Positions 25,701 to 39,442 of a stretch of 64,000 nt of DNA are shown one piece after another; the stretch's first letter is position 1; the number at the start of each line of letters is the position of its first letter. Both the position numbers and the translations under genes were made by a program. Source of the DNA: Parascedosporium putredinis (Eukaryota; Ascomycota; Sordariomycetes; Microascales; Microascaceae). The stretch lies in assembly GCA_949357655.1 (NCBI GenBank), contig CASHTG010000019.1, positions 930,001 to 994,000 of the forward strand, read 5' to 3'. The notes below the pieces were generated by a model. It made no database searches. It was not told the origin of the DNA and worked only from the letters and a program-made list of their open reading frames with translations.

Positions 25701-28700
25701 CGGGGACAGACATCAAAATGATGATCAAGGCGAAGGAAGCAGCGATAGACAGCACCATCCAAACTTGCCCCGAGGTTCGAAGGTCTCACTTCAACATTCA
25801 AGTAATCACTATCCGGCCCACGACGCAGCTTCGTTTGCCGAGCACTGTGAGCTCATGCTCAAGTGACAAATCCAGCCCGATGAGCGGTTCGCAGCGCGTG
25901 TCCAATGCCATATCCACAGTTTTGATGATTCGGGCAATCGAGTGCGTGGTGGGTCTGCATCATCGCCCGTGGCGAAGAACCCACCAAGGCTAAGCCGCCC
26001 GAGCTCTGATGGGAGGCCTTCCGGAATAAGTTGCCACTGAAGATGGCGGGAATATAATGTCTCGGGATATACCTTCGAGGGGGCAACCTTTTGCAGCACA
26101 ACCATTAGGGCCCCCAAGCCTCATAACTCCAGCGGTTCTAGCGTTGTTGGTCGGAGAGAATACCAGCTGCTGCATTGACACTCTCTTGAATCCCTTCAGA
26201 ACATCCTTGTTGGTTACAAATACACGGGAAACCGCCCAACGATCAAAGGAGCACTAGCCTCCCTCAGAGACGACCCGCAGTTAGAGGGAAGATGACCTAT
26301 TCCGATGCCGGGCCGAAGCACTTGGACTTGAGAGCATCGCATCAGGTGTCCCGGCGGAAAATATATCGCGGCGGAGACGACGTCTACATAGCTCGCGTTG
26401 AGGACGAAACGAACTCAGCCAACATTAAAGCTGATGCCGAATGGGGCCTGGCCGACCACCACTGACAAGGGACCCAACCCCTCGAGTATGGGACAGCAAG
26501 TCCTACCGGCCAGAGTGTGGTATCAAGTTGTCATGCAGCATCCGCCATGGAATGCGGATTTAAGCTTTCTAGATCCTCCTGGTCTGGGTAAATGCTCGCG
26601 CCCTCTCATTACCAGTTCCAGATCCATATTGATCTAGAAACGACAGAAGGGGATCTCCTTTGGAATGCAACTTGGCTAATGCCGGCCATTGCGAGGAAAT
26701 GACTCGTCATCTAAGTCATACATGAATATGATCAATCGGGGCGATGAAAGGTCGAATCGGCCTGTCATGGCTGAAGATGATGAGTCTTTCCCAAAAGGAT
26801 CCATTGATCTATTGTACCTCGGTATTGATGTGGATGGATGTCCTTGATCGCACTAGCTGCCGTCGACCTGCTGAATGTCCCACGGTGCAGCAACCTCAAT
26901 GCTGGTGGCCCTTCCCCACATAACTTCGAGCCAGTCTAGCCATCTGGCATGCGGACGGTACAAGTAAAGCCCTCCTTGAAGAGACGGAGCTGTGAAGAGT
27001 TGCGTGGTCCCGAGTTGCCCCAAGACAGGGCCATGCTAGGGTGGCCGCTTGATTCTATTGCCTGCCTGATTGTCAAAGGTGGTGGAAGCCCCCGTCCCCG
27101 ACAATATGCCTCGATGAATCAACATTTTCACATCTTCACCACGTCCGCGCTTGGGCACTTTGGAGGCACCGGGCAGTTGGGGGCAACATGGAGCTCAAAT
27201 TGCAAGTAATGTCGTTGCCACACGGGAGCCCCCTTCGAGAGCCAGCCGCTATCCACCGTGTTGCCAAGTCCTCCTTCCATTGAGGCTATTGGCGGTTGTC
27301 TGGCATCATTTCGCTGGCTCTGGTTATTTCCCCTCATACCTTCATGTAATGTCGGGTATTATAGCAATTAAAATTCCAGTTCGGGAGTTTTGCCCCCTCT
27401 ATAACCTTTCAGCCAATCCTTTACGAGGAGAGAGGAAAAAGAAAACCATCTGAGTCTCATGGATCTATATAGATTTGTTTGACTGTTGACTGCCGGGCCC
27501 GCGCACCAGGGTGCAAAGGATCAAGAGAAAAGGCCTCCACTCCCCTTTGTCTCCCCAAGGGGGTTGTCTGGATGAACTCGTCAATCTCTGACCCGAGTTT
27601 CAAGAACGCGCGTTTTGGAGGCCATTAATTGTTGGGAGATCATCCACATCGATTTGAATAATACGCGCGGCCGTTTGATGTTCAACCCTGACAGATCAGC
27701 GTCATCAATCCAGTCGTATGATCTATTCTACAAGTATGTAGGTCTAGGTCTTATCCCCCGCAAGCTGAAAGAAGAAGACAGGGTGAGTAAGCCCACACAC
27801 CTCCTCGACGTCTTTGTATAGAATCTAGCCACAATGCATTCTTGAATAGCCCTATGTGGTCAGGAGAAACGAAGAAGTGGCATATCCAAGTACCGAGGTA
27901 GAGCCTCAGGCCTCGCACCATGACCATAGCCAGTTATAGCCAATGGATTTAGGTGAACGCCGAGATTCACTGAACAAACAGTCCGTTCGGTTCCGTTGAT
28001 AGAACGAAAGGGTCCCGTGATGGGCCTAAAGTGTTGAGCTAAAAATGTGGCGAGAATCTAGAACTCGATGGGTTCGCCATCCGCGACTGCCTTGGCCGGC
28101 TGGCGGCATCGGGAATTTGACATACATTGGCCGGTCGCTCCGTCCCGAGCGTTGACCGACGATGGCAAATACCAAGGAGGGACTCTACTTGGAACAGAGG
28201 ACGAACGGAGATCCTTATTCACGATTGCCGAGAGCTCACCTCTACCTCAGACTGCGAGGTTGGCGGCGCTCCTTGAAAGCATCAACCATTATTCAATCCA
28301 TCATGATCCCTGGGTCCAGGGAGCAGCGGGCCAGGCCAGTAAGCAACATCAATTGTTAGTGTAGTGTACTTTGTAACCACAGCTCATGCCGACGGACAGG
28401 ACAGATTGGTCATTTTAGTAGGGTAAGTGGTAATAACCTCCGGTCCTTTCATGTTGCCTTCGACTTCCCCGGCCCGTGGTCGAGGAACTGTGGGGAATTT
28501 CCATCGGCCGAAATGAAAGATGATTTCTGGGGGAGCACCTGACCCCAAAGAACTTCGTTGAGGGATCATCAGTGGCTGGAAGTATGGGGTTTGGGCATGG
28601 GGGTGGGCATGGGGGAAGGCATCAACGACCACTTCATGGGCTTGGGCTTGGACACGCGCAGGGGAGAAGGTTCCCCCAAGTTGATGGGAAGGAACCAAGA

Positions 28701-31700
28701 TCATTTTGGGAATGGGCCTGCCAGCTGTGGGTTTCCGGAACCGCTCAAGCATCAGATCCAGCCAAACGGCTTGTACCCATCGTCCCTTACCTCTCTCACC
28801 GCCTGCAAGTACATGTAGCTTCAAAGCCTGGAAACGAATATCAAAGACCGGGCGCGACGTGGACTTGAAGCGAATCCTGCTGTCTCTCCTTCGCTCATCG
28901 CCCCTTGTAACAGGTGGTCTTACTAGTCCTTCAGCTTGATACCGGCCGTTGAAGACCAGATCGATTGTGGATGGATCATCAGTTGGGCCTGGCCACCTCT
29001 GGAGAGAACCACCAGCCCAGCCCTGGCACTTTTGGAACCCCGATTCTGGACCGACAGCGGACCGACACTAGCCCGAGACAAGCACACTCAGTGCCAGAGG
29101 AACACTGGCCAAATCCATCAATTGATTCTTTTCACCTTCTTCTTTTTCTTTGTTTTTCTTCCCGATCCCCTTTTCGGTGTCCCTTTCGATTCCCCGCCCC
29201 TTTCTCCAGGTTTTGGTCTGAGCACCTCCCGTTGAATATTAAGAATTGGCCCCCATTTTCAAGCTCCCTGGTCAATGTTTTGAGTGGGGAACTAAGTGGG
29301 ATGGCCAGCCATTGTTTGATGCCTGCATTTGCATGGACCGCGGGGGTTGGGTGGGCTGTCATGGGGTGTGACGCCGGGGACTGCCAGATGGGGGTCTGGG
29401 GTGCTCGTCTTCTGGACCAAGTGGACTCAGCCCATGCCAGGATGAATTCCGGGTTCATTCCACTTTAGTCAACACATCCGCCTCTTGCACACCTCGCCGG
29501 TTCGTCACCGAGAAGTGTTCTTGCAGCTTTTGACCAAAGAGGCACGTTGTTGGTTTGAGGCTCAGGGATGGCAAATTGCCTACGCCCGCCCGGTGGATGC
29601 GACCTCGCTCTTGAGCTGGTTTCGGCGATGCAACAGGGTTGAGGTGCACCATTTTTCATTTTTCAAATCCTCAAGAGCGAGTGTCGTTTTCCTTTTCTTC
29701 TTTTATTTCTCCTTGGATCCCTGGTTAGGTTAGCGTGGAGTAGTCAGTAGTCTTTACTGAGTAGGTCGCCTCCTCTTCAATGACCTTGCTCAGCTCTCGG
29801 GTGCCCGCGCTAGATTGCCAGCCGGCTGCTGAAGGTGTTCATAGCGACATGGGGTCGGGGGAATATGGTAGTTGTCGAATCGCCGATTGGCAAGCCCAGA
29901 AACCAATCGAACTAATCAATACTAGGTGATGAGAGAAGAGGTAGAAATTCGTCTGCACGTGAGAGCAGCATCTGGCCAACGGGTCCCCCTCTTCCGTATC
30001 CGGATGTCTCTAAATAGCATTCTCACTCAAGTATTGGCACAGGATCAGTTGGTAAATGATGCCACGAGGGAGGAAGTCGTACAATACGCTTAAGATAAAT
30101 CCCGGGCCTTGCCTCTTCCTCCATTCTCATGAGGATTGGTGATGAAGGGACCTCGTGAGCTGGCCGATGGCAAAATCAATTTCGAGGAAGAGGCCGATCC
30201 ATCGTTTGTGTCCGTCGATCCTTTCCATGCCCCCTTTCTGACTGTTGCTGCAGCTAGCCAGACCGGCTGGCGAGCGCATCTCACTTTGGGCTAACAAATG
30301 TGGCGGTCTAGATTACTGGACAGCGAGCTCTCTGGCTACCTATTCTTGCGCGTCTGGCGAGAATAGTGTACTATCAGCTTCACGGGCAGCCATTAGCATG
30401 TGGGCAATTACGTTTGAATGTGCTTAAAATGAAACTTGTGTGCCACTCCGCCCTTCACGGGAATCCCTCTTGAAACTCACGGGCGCCACAGCCTGTCAGC
30501 ACATTCGACAGTATCACAATTCTCCGCTCCAAAGCAAACGCTTTGTCTTCTTCCTCTCTAGATTGATATGGCACCAGCAGCTCCCCAAGGTGAAGTGGGG
30601 TGGGGGCATCCCGAGCAGATATCCTTGAATCGCTAAGTAATAATACGCACCTCGCCACCCCCGAACTGGGCACTTGGAAGTAATAATATTAGAGTAAACT
30701 ACTGCAGGTTTGCGAGGCTGGTATTACGAAGTACGTACCCAACTCCTCTCTTCTTTCAAGGCGGTCTTGATGTGCAGTTCCTCGCATGTAACGACGGAGA
30801 GGCCGTCTTTAAGGAGCATTAGGATTCGTAATGTTGCCGCCTCTCCTTTCCTTCTCCCGTTGGTAGCGTACTAGTTTATCTCCCATCACGACCGTGATTG
30901 GAGGGATGGCCGTGGATAGTGTGTGGCAGCAACTGTGACAATACGCCGTACCTAGCAATAGATGTTGTTTAATCCACTTTGTGACAGCCCTGAGCAAGAA
31001 GCCTGCAGTGTTGGTGTGGAGTCCGAGTTCTAAGCCCGATTGGCTTCTATTATAATACTCGATAAGGTGCAACCCGCCATTTCTCCTCTCTTACATCCAC
31101 ACTTCTCGCCCCTTGGGCAGTGCTAAGCGCGATTCCCTGCTCGTCCTTCATCTCAGCCCTGGAGGGAGTGAGCGGGAAGGGAAAAAAGGAAAGGAAAGAA
31201 CAGAAAAGAGATTGGGGGAGGGCTAGTGCCACCTCTTAGGTGTTGATGGGTGGCCGTCAGTGTGAAAACAGACGAGGCTTGATTCCGTGTGAAACACCGG
31301 ACGTGGTCCGGTTCCGCCGGCACCAGTCGTGCCGTCTCAAGCTGTTAGTGGCGGTACACGCTTGGCTCTCAGCCCGTGCCATTCACAGCGCTAAGGCACC
31401 CGCGCAGCCTCTTGCAGCTATATTGGCATTCGATTTTTCCATATTTATCATCATCCACTCTTGCCCCTCCGTTTCTTTTTTTTTTCTCTATCAAGAGGAT
31501 GGTGGATTTGATGTTTTTGATTTCGGGCATGGCAGCGGGGTAATCTCGGGCGGCGCGTAGACGACCAGAGGGCCCCCTCTTTGAGCCGTTGACAAAGCAC
31601 GAGGGTACAGCACGGCGCACCCGTCGCCACTAGGCGGTTTGGCAGCTGTGGATGCTAGCGGCATAGAGCGTCTGCGTCTCGAGGGTCACACATGAATGAG

Positions 31701-34700
31701 GGTGGGTGGTGTTTGAGCGAGTCACGGTGAATTCGACGTTGTATCCCTTCGTTTCGACTCCCTATTTGTCCAGCTTGCAGCCGGGATGGCGCACTCGGAA
31801 AATTCATGCCACAGCATGCTGCTTGTTTAGGATCTAATGGCAGCGTCGAGGTCCTTTTTTTTTTTTTTTTTTCTTTCCCTGGACGAGAACGAGCGAGATC
31901 AGGAGACAAGAGGGGGAAGAAGGAGACTATAATCTGCAAAATGCACAATTATTCAAGAAGAAGGAGAAGAAAAAGCATCTCGCCTGTTTTCCCTCTCCTT
32001 CCTTCAAGATACGCGCGCACGGCAGCCCACGCAGCACGCCATCCGATGGACTGATCAAGACGTCAATTTCGGTCAAGGTTATACAGGACGACCGAGGCGG
32101 GCGGGAACTGCTATTTATCAGGCAGAAAATGATCCTTTACACGTCAAGTAGGGTAGCAAAGCTTCTGTCCATCATCATTGAAGACATTGGCACCTCAATT
32201 TCAACCACTGCTGCAGAGAGTGTCACATCAGTGCATCGGGATATCAATCTCCCAATGGCTCGTCCGCCACAGTGCCTGCCCCCACCACTCCCGAGTCCTC
32301 GGATAAGCAACTTGAAAGGGTGCACACTGGCACGATTGGGGTTCTCGGCAAAACACAGCCAACACACCAAGGGGCAATGAACAGGAGCGCGCCTGCCCCA
32401 AAGAGGATACCAAGATCCAGGTTCGTCCCTGCCTCGTGATTGGATTAATCGCTGCCCGTCACCTCACACACATTTATGGGCCAATTTACCCTGGATCCCT
32501 CGCTGGATCCATCACAAAGTCCGATGGATGCCAAAGGCATTCACGACAAAGTTCGCTTGCGCTTTACAAGTATTCGAGTATTTGGTCATAGTCAAAGAAG
32601 GCCCTCACCGTCCAGCAAGGGCTGGCCGGTCTGCATTGTGCCAATCCACTCTACCGTTCAACCCCTCATCCTCTCCATCCCCATCAGCCTCCGTTTCCTT
32701 CCAACATGGGGAGATGCTTCCATCATGGATGAGGCGAGAACGCCAGACACAGCTTATTAACCTCCCGCTCCTCGCGATGATGACGCTGGCGGGCCGTGCG
32801 ACATCGATTCGATCAATCAACCAGCTGTATTTTGATCCTAAGTATGGCGGCACACACCAGCTTTCTCGACGCAAGTGATATGTCCCAAAAATACGATCCG
32901 GGATGCGGTTGGGTGCACTCGAGAAGGACAAGCGCATGCCGCGCACATTCCTCCCAGCCACATCACATACATATTACACACCACAAGCTCTTTTTCCTCT
33001 TCTTCTTCTCATCTACCCTCGTCCCGAGGGATATTTTCTAGTTCTCATCCAGCCCCGACCCGGGGTCGCCGCACTTAATAAAGTGGGAAAATGGGAGCTG
33101 TAAAAGGGAGAAAGAAAAAGGAGGAAGAATGGCATCAAACCTTGGTCACTGCCGGCGGCCTTGGCTTCCCCTTTAGGTTGACTACACTGTAGCCACGAAT
33201 TAATTCAAGGCGCCATGTGCGATTTAACCCCGCCAACTCGAAAATTCGAGTCCGGACGAAACCGCGGCCGGTTTACACGATACGCGAAGGAGTGGGAGAG
33301 GAAATGCACCAATACTTCGTAGTACATGTACTGTTTGAATGGGAACCTCGGTGGTGAGGCCCGCAGCTCGATATCAGGATCTCCGCCGCCGCCGCAAGTT
33401 TTCACCTCGCTTAAGAAAAGTAGATCGTCGTAGTCGTCAAGTGCGCCACTCGTCCACAACGCGACGCATTTGGGCGCGGCACTTATCCCACGCGATGCTC
33501 ATATATCCGCAGCCTACCCTATGTATTGTTCCCTCGTGTAGACCCCCGAGCTTTTATTTCGGCCCCCATTGCACGAGATGGACTCTCCCCCTCGATATAT
33601 TGCACCTCGTTCTACCAGTGAAGACGTTATGTGAGAGCGAGTCCAGCTCAGCTTCTTCACGGCCAAGCCAAGGCGATGTGGGTTTGCCCTTCTAACGGCA
33701 ACGCCAGTCCCTCGCCAAGCAGCAGATTTAAACCCATCTCTATCTATCCCATTAGTTTGCTCAACGCCGCCTTCCAGGCTTCTCACTCATTCTGTCAATT
33801 TCCTCTGTAAAGGGGGTCTTTGGCGCCCACGATCCTCCGAGAACCCTCTCCAGAAAGACGGCGTGCTTGTCGCTGGATGAATATCTAACAGTGTCAGAGC
33901 CCAAGGTACAATCAAGGATATGACCTGGAGAACGGAGATATGAAGCTCAATCGGATGAGTGTGAATGCTCCAATAGGACTCGGGGCACCTCGGTCAAGAG
34001 TATTATGAATCATACATATCATTGGATCCTTGCAGAGAATCTGTGTTCACCTTGCTAATAATTCTTATCCATGTTGACTGGTGGCCCCGCTAGGCTCTTC
34101 CCCGGCCCCCTATGACCAAACATTCTATTACCAAAACTGGGCATTCGTCTGTCAAGGCCCCACGGATACCATCTGCATGGGCTCGAAATCCCAGGATCTC
34201 TGATTCCTTGGATTCGACGCGGGAACAATGCCAAGGCCACACCTTGCAAGTCCCTCTCCAGTTTCGACAGGCAGCGTGGGCTTCGAACGCCAGCCCCCAG
34301 AGATAGCTCACCTAGCATTGGTTTAGGAAGCTAAATCAGGCTCGGTGCTGGCAGTATTGTGCTTCGTCAACTTGGGACCTGACGAAGGCAGCAACCATCA
34401 CATGATCATCAAGTGAACTGTTCCCAGCCCCCAGCATCGAGATTCGAGAGAAGGAAAGACTACGCGGGCCATCCGCTCGGATCAAGGCGTCTTCCACGTC
34501 TGCGAGAAGAGCTTATTCGCATATCCTAGCTCTTGGTCGCATCCCAGACATTTCCGTCGTCGGCTCCTCTCTCGGATGTGACTCCTGACCAACCTTGGGA
34601 AGCCCGAGCACGAACCCGCCTTGGCCAGTAGCCAGCCGGGGGAAAGGAGAAGGGCTGCTGGCCTGGGCTTTGCATCCAGATAAGAGATGACCGACTGTCC

Positions 34701-34828
34701 TTGCTTTGTCCTTGCCTTCTACATCCATGGCTGATGCTGCCGAGGTGACGTCCTGCGAACCGGTGACAAGTGGAAAGGCGCGGATGGGTTCCCTGTCTGT
34801 CTCGAGGCCACACCCCACGAGCTGATCT

Positions 34829-34893
34829 TTCTCTCTCTCTCTCTTGTTTTTCTTTTTCTTTTTCTTTTTCTTTTTTTCTTTTTTTTTTTCCTT
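34829..34893. repeat. CT then T5C microsatellite
   Basis: A CT dinucleotide run followed by repeated TTTTTC units and an 11-T run on the plus strand. Noncoding pyrimidine tract. Confidence 0.8.
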
Positions 34894-36994
34894 CTCTCTC
34901 GCCGAGGAGGAAGGGACGACCTGCCTTTGCTTTTCTCCCGGGCCTAGCTGCCGTGGGTCCCACGCATTCTCTCTCTCTTATCGATCCAGGGTATCCTTCC
35001 TCTCCCCCTTTTTGTTATTAAGTATTCATCTTTCGGTTATCTTATTCAAATTCCCTCTTTGATGGGGGTTGACTTCTATTGACCGAGATTCGTGTGAGCA
35101 GACAACCTCGTCCAGCGCAAACACAAAGTAGGGAAGAAGAGTATGGTCCTCCATCCCCAAAGTACGTGCTCGACAGGATGCTCCTCTCTGCCGTCAAGTC
35201 AAGTTTCCTCTTCTGTGTATACGTTCCTTTTCCCATTCGTTTAGGGGGTCAACGAAAGCAAGTCTGTTCTGAATCTCCTTCCATGGATAGAGACGGCTCA
35301 CTTGTAATTACATCAAATGTAATAATATGAACTGTCTGGTTGCTCACAAGGAGTAATCGTCCCTTTCCCCACATCAAGCAAGCATTGGGCCCTATCGCAA
35401 GGGAACGGCCCCACACACCCTGCGCGTTTTCGGGGCGCCAGAACGCGATCCTTCAGGACATTTGGACTACACCTCCTTGACTTCCAGGGTGCCCTGCAAG
35501 TTTGGTCTGTCAACGCAAACAAGCGCCGGTCCAGGGATGTCCGCCTCCTATTTCCTCGCTCTTCCCTGCTTGGAAATCATCGACACTAAAAGAAATCAAG
35601 AGCAAGAAATCCACTACTCGTGCATGCTCTTGAAAAAGGAAAAATGAGAAAGAAAAGGAAAGAAAAAGATGGAGCAGGTCAAGTGACCACATCGGGCGTG
35701 CGGTCGACCATAATGATTCCATTCTTCTTGCCCTGAACGTTGCCCTCTCCACTGGAAATCTGGAAGAACCCCCTGCTGCCCCAAGTACAGGTATACGCAC
35801 GCTTCAGGGGATGTCCGAGCACCCCGCGCTGTATATCCGGGGAGAAAAGACACCATCAATTTTCTCCTTTCAACGTTTCTACGCCTGATACTCTCATCGT
35901 GTAGGTACAGACCGGGTCCACGCCCCTCCCCCCTTCCCTCGTGCCCTCTCTCTTTTGGCAGGGCTTGTCGGTATTGTGAGAAGATGAAGCCACGGACAAT
36001 ATAACAATGCCGTTAACTCAGTCAATGGCGGGTGTGGGGGAGGGAAGGATGGCAGCAACCCGAGCTGCCACTGGCGGCGACAAGCCTGCCTAGACCCCGG
36101 CCCAACCTCCACCGGCCTGCGGGCCGCTGTCGGTAACGATGTGTTTCCCCCTCCTTACCCTTTTTGTTCTTTTCCCGCGGGGCCCCTTGACCGAGTTTGC
36201 TTGACCGCCACTACGAGACGCCCAATTATACCGCACGAAACTCCTCCTCGTTTATTGCGGATGAGTTCATGACGAGAGAGCTACAGAAAAACGAAAGAAG
36301 GGGAGAAAAGTCATCACTCCTTCGTGACCACATCCGCAGCTCAGTCCAACCCTCCCTGCATGACCCAGTTGGAGGTTCCTAGGACGCAACGTGTCAACCC
36401 TCGCTGCTCGTACAAACAACCATTAAGACGCCACTGACACCACCGGCGCATCACTAACAGTCTTTCCATGTCACTGCCTCCCAGTGGAACCCAGTCGGTT
36501 GGATGCAGAACACGGGGGACGGGTGGAGGCTGGTCATAGCAGAACGAGGACGGGGCAGTATTAGCTGGTTGCTGGCCGGCCCCCTCGCCTCTCTATTACA
36601 CCTGTTTGGTGGCAAGATACCTACCCATGGTGCAGACACCCGTCTTCTCAGCAAGCACTCAAGCACTGATAGTATTCGTCGAGTATGTGGGCTGCCCTTT
36701 GTCTCCCCTGATCCGACTTGCCGGCCCCCTCAGGGCGATGAAGTGAAGAATGGTCCTCCGTCAACGTGCGTGGCGAGTACGCTAGAACAGCTCTAGGGCG
36801 CTTTCTAGACGTCGAATCGGAAGCCTCGCTTACCACAAGGATAGTAGACCTTGACCTTTGGTGAGTCGATTGAATCTCCGCACCTCGGTGTCTGTCCCTT
36901 GTGATATATCACACGCAGCCAACATGCAAAAAAAAAAAAAAAAGTGTAGCTGCGATCCGCGGCAATGGCAGCTTTGGGCCTCAAGGCGCTGGAT

Positions 36995-37028
36995 GAGGGA
37001 GGAGGGAGGAGGGGGAGGGGGCGGGGGA
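36995..37028 (+). repeat. G-rich tract with G-quadruplex potential
   Basis: Successive GGG or longer runs (GAGGGAGGAGGGAGG followed by runs of four to five G) satisfy a G-quadruplex pattern on the plus strand. A 16-A run lies about 50 bases upstream at 36928-36943. Confidence 0.6.
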
Positions 37029-37436
37029 TGGCTCGGGGACAACGTTGGGAGGCGGAAAGGGAAGAGGCAGAAGACTTTTGTGCCCTTTTTCCACGTGCCC
37101 TCCCCAATGGTTGTATCCTTTCTCAGGCCTTGTTCCTTGCGTAACGATCACCACCGCGGAGTGCGCCTCTGATATCTTCTTCTGCTTCCAAGAATTGGAT
37201 GAGGGATATTGACCGGCGGTGACCTTGCGCCTTCCCCCTCACTAGCTCATTCCAACCCAAGGAGGGAGGCCGTGAGCTGGCATTTGTTCACCGGAGAGAT
37301 GGATGCCATGATCGAGAGGATGTCAGTGTCCGTCCCCTCCCTGCTTCCCCTCATCCCTTTCTCCTCTCCCTCTTCCCTCTTCCCCCTTCCTTTTCTCTCT
37401 CTTTCTCTACTTATTTTCTCCCAACACACTCGCAGA

Positions 37437-37479
37437 CAACACACACACACACATACACACATACACACACATACACACC
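37437..37479. repeat. CA/CATA microsatellite
   Basis: Alternating AC dinucleotides with ACAT interruptions on the plus strand. No gene context. Confidence 0.85.
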
Positions 37480-38020
37480 CTTTCCTTTGGCGTCATAGGT
37501 AATGCCATTCAGCCACTCCGGATGATAGGATGAGTAGCGTTACCCGAACCGGCGCGAATCTTCGCCTCTTCCAGCTTTTTCCTTTTCTCTTTTACTTTCA
37601 TTTTGCGGGGATCTCCCCTCTTGCCTCCCGTTTGGACCCAAAAGGCTTCTCACGCGCCCCCTTATTGCCCCATGTTTGAGTTGGATCTTAATTCAGAGCG
37701 GGAGCTACCTAGCTTTGTACAACGGCATTCGGTAGTTGGGGTGGCAGGGCGGATGATTAGAGATAGTCCTACGACAATGGGCAATTTGATAACCCGAGCA
37801 TTGATATCACTGGTCTCACTCCACGGTAACACAAGAAGTGCTGACAGTCCCCGATCCTGGCCGGTGGACGTTGATGCAAGACTTGCGCCAATCTTGAATT
37901 TGGCCCCACCATCTATTCAATGTGTAACACCGCCTTCGTGAGGGACTCGCTCGCCGATAGGAAGGTTCTAGATGGAAATACAGACCGGTTGGGCAAGCGA
38001 GACACATTTAATCGCCCCTT

Positions 38021-38072
38021 GTGAGGGCTGCGGAGGCTGTGAGGGCTGTGAGGGCTGTGAAGGCTGTGAGGA
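38021..38072. repeat. 9-base minisatellite GTGAGGGCT
   Basis: About five and a half tandem units of GTGAGGGCT with a few substitutions. Because the period is a multiple of three, one frame would read as Cys-Glu-Gly repeats, but no gene is supported around it. Confidence 0.8.
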
Positions 38073-39266
38073 CGGGAAGCGTGATGAGGGGAGCGTAGGG
38101 CGGCTGGTCCGGAGAGAGCCGCCAACCTTTTCTAGGGCCAAACAGGTCTCGAGCTGTGGCGGAAGAGAGTGGTTGGCTTGCCGTGATGCTTCATCAGCAA
38201 CGATTTGGTTTCACGGGGACCTCTTCATCAGTGGCTGCTCTTCCTGGCACGTTTACCCCATGCAACCCGCTTATGCAACACGTGCTTTTGACGGTGGCGC
38301 GGAGATGGGTTCTAGAGGGGGCTTTTTTCTTTCCTTTTTTTCTCCTTGTATTGCGGGAGGAAGATGGAGAATGGCAAGAATGGGTCCGGGGAGGGATAAA
38401 AATGAAGGAAAAGTGGGGATGGAAGAAGAAAAGGGAAGAGAGAAAAGGAAAGAGGACAGTGATAAGAAGGCAAAGATTTTTATCTGGATGACACTCACCG
38501 ACAGTTTCAAGCGGGGATCCGTTCGTTTCGAAGAAAACAGAATGGCATTTAGCAGCAGGGCAAAGACCTAGCGATGGTCTCCGTCCATCCATGGATGCTT
38601 TCCTTTGGCCAAGGAGGGGGTGGGCAATGCGGTTGAGGTGAGAGGAACAATATTGCGTTAGGGGGTGAAAGGCTGGGGAAGAGACAATTATGGTTGATGG
38701 CCCAAAGCTTGCCGTGTAAGTGAACTTGTTGTAGCTTGCAAAGGTAACTCAGGTTTTCCAAACTCAGGCCGCGTAACAATATCTGGCTGGGACACCCCGC
38801 CATGATCTCGCCCTCGTCTGGACTCAGGAACGGGTGAAACGATGTTCATCAAGCCATCCATTCGCACACGTCTTTCCTCGCCATCGTGTAGCAGAATGGA
38901 AAGAAGAAGAAGGGAAGAAAAAAGAATGAAAAAAGGGAAAAAAGGAAGTTAAGAAACCTTGCAGTTCTCCCATTTCCATTCATTTCAAGCTCAGTGTTGA
39001 GAGTTGGGGGCTAAGATAAAATCCATAAACAGGCCTAGGTTGATTCTGTCGGCGGAAGGGGAAGGTGGGTCGTCAAATGCCCTTGTTCGCTAGCTCGACT
39101 TCAGCGGAGAGGATGGAGTCCACGGTACGTGCCGCACCGTCCGATAATCAATGGTGAGAGATCCATGGATGGACCCTCTCGAAAGCGCCGAGGGACCTCT
39201 CGAAACCCTTCGCCCCATGCCCCTCCCTTGCCGTCTTGGGGCGGGATATCTCACCCGTCCAGATAA

Positions 39267-39326
39267 AAGAGAGAGAGAAAGAGAGAGAGAGAGGGAGGGA
39301 GAGACAAAAAGAAAGAAAGAAAAAAA
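39267..39326. repeat. GA-rich microsatellite
   Basis: GA dinucleotide run followed by GAAA units on the plus strand, about 50 bases before the 7-base minisatellite. Confidence 0.8.
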
Positions 39327-39379
39327 TGTGTGAGGAGATGGTGAATGAAGAAAAATATTCGGGGCGGCGGCAGAAGGCC

Positions 39380-39442
39380 AAGGTGGAAGGTGCAAGGTGA
39401 AAGGTGGAGGGTGGAGGGTGGAGGGTGGAAGGTGCAAGGTGG
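39380..39442. repeat. 7-base minisatellite, nine units
   Basis: Nine units of exactly seven bases in register, consensus ARGGTGG, with variants AAGGTGG, AAGGTGC, AAGGTGA and AGGGTGG. The unit order is nearly symmetric: AAGGTGG/AAGGTGC variants flank a core of three identical AGGGTGG units, which fits expansion from the middle. Confidence 0.85.

Noticed and set aside
25800..26260. Minus-strand fragment resembling a fungal transcription-factor middle domain
   Set aside because: Only about 50 residues are readable in one frame, no zinc cluster is nearby, and the plus strand is equally open.
38021..39442. CRISPR array
   Set aside because: The repeats are direct tandem minisatellites without unique spacers, in a eukaryotic genome.
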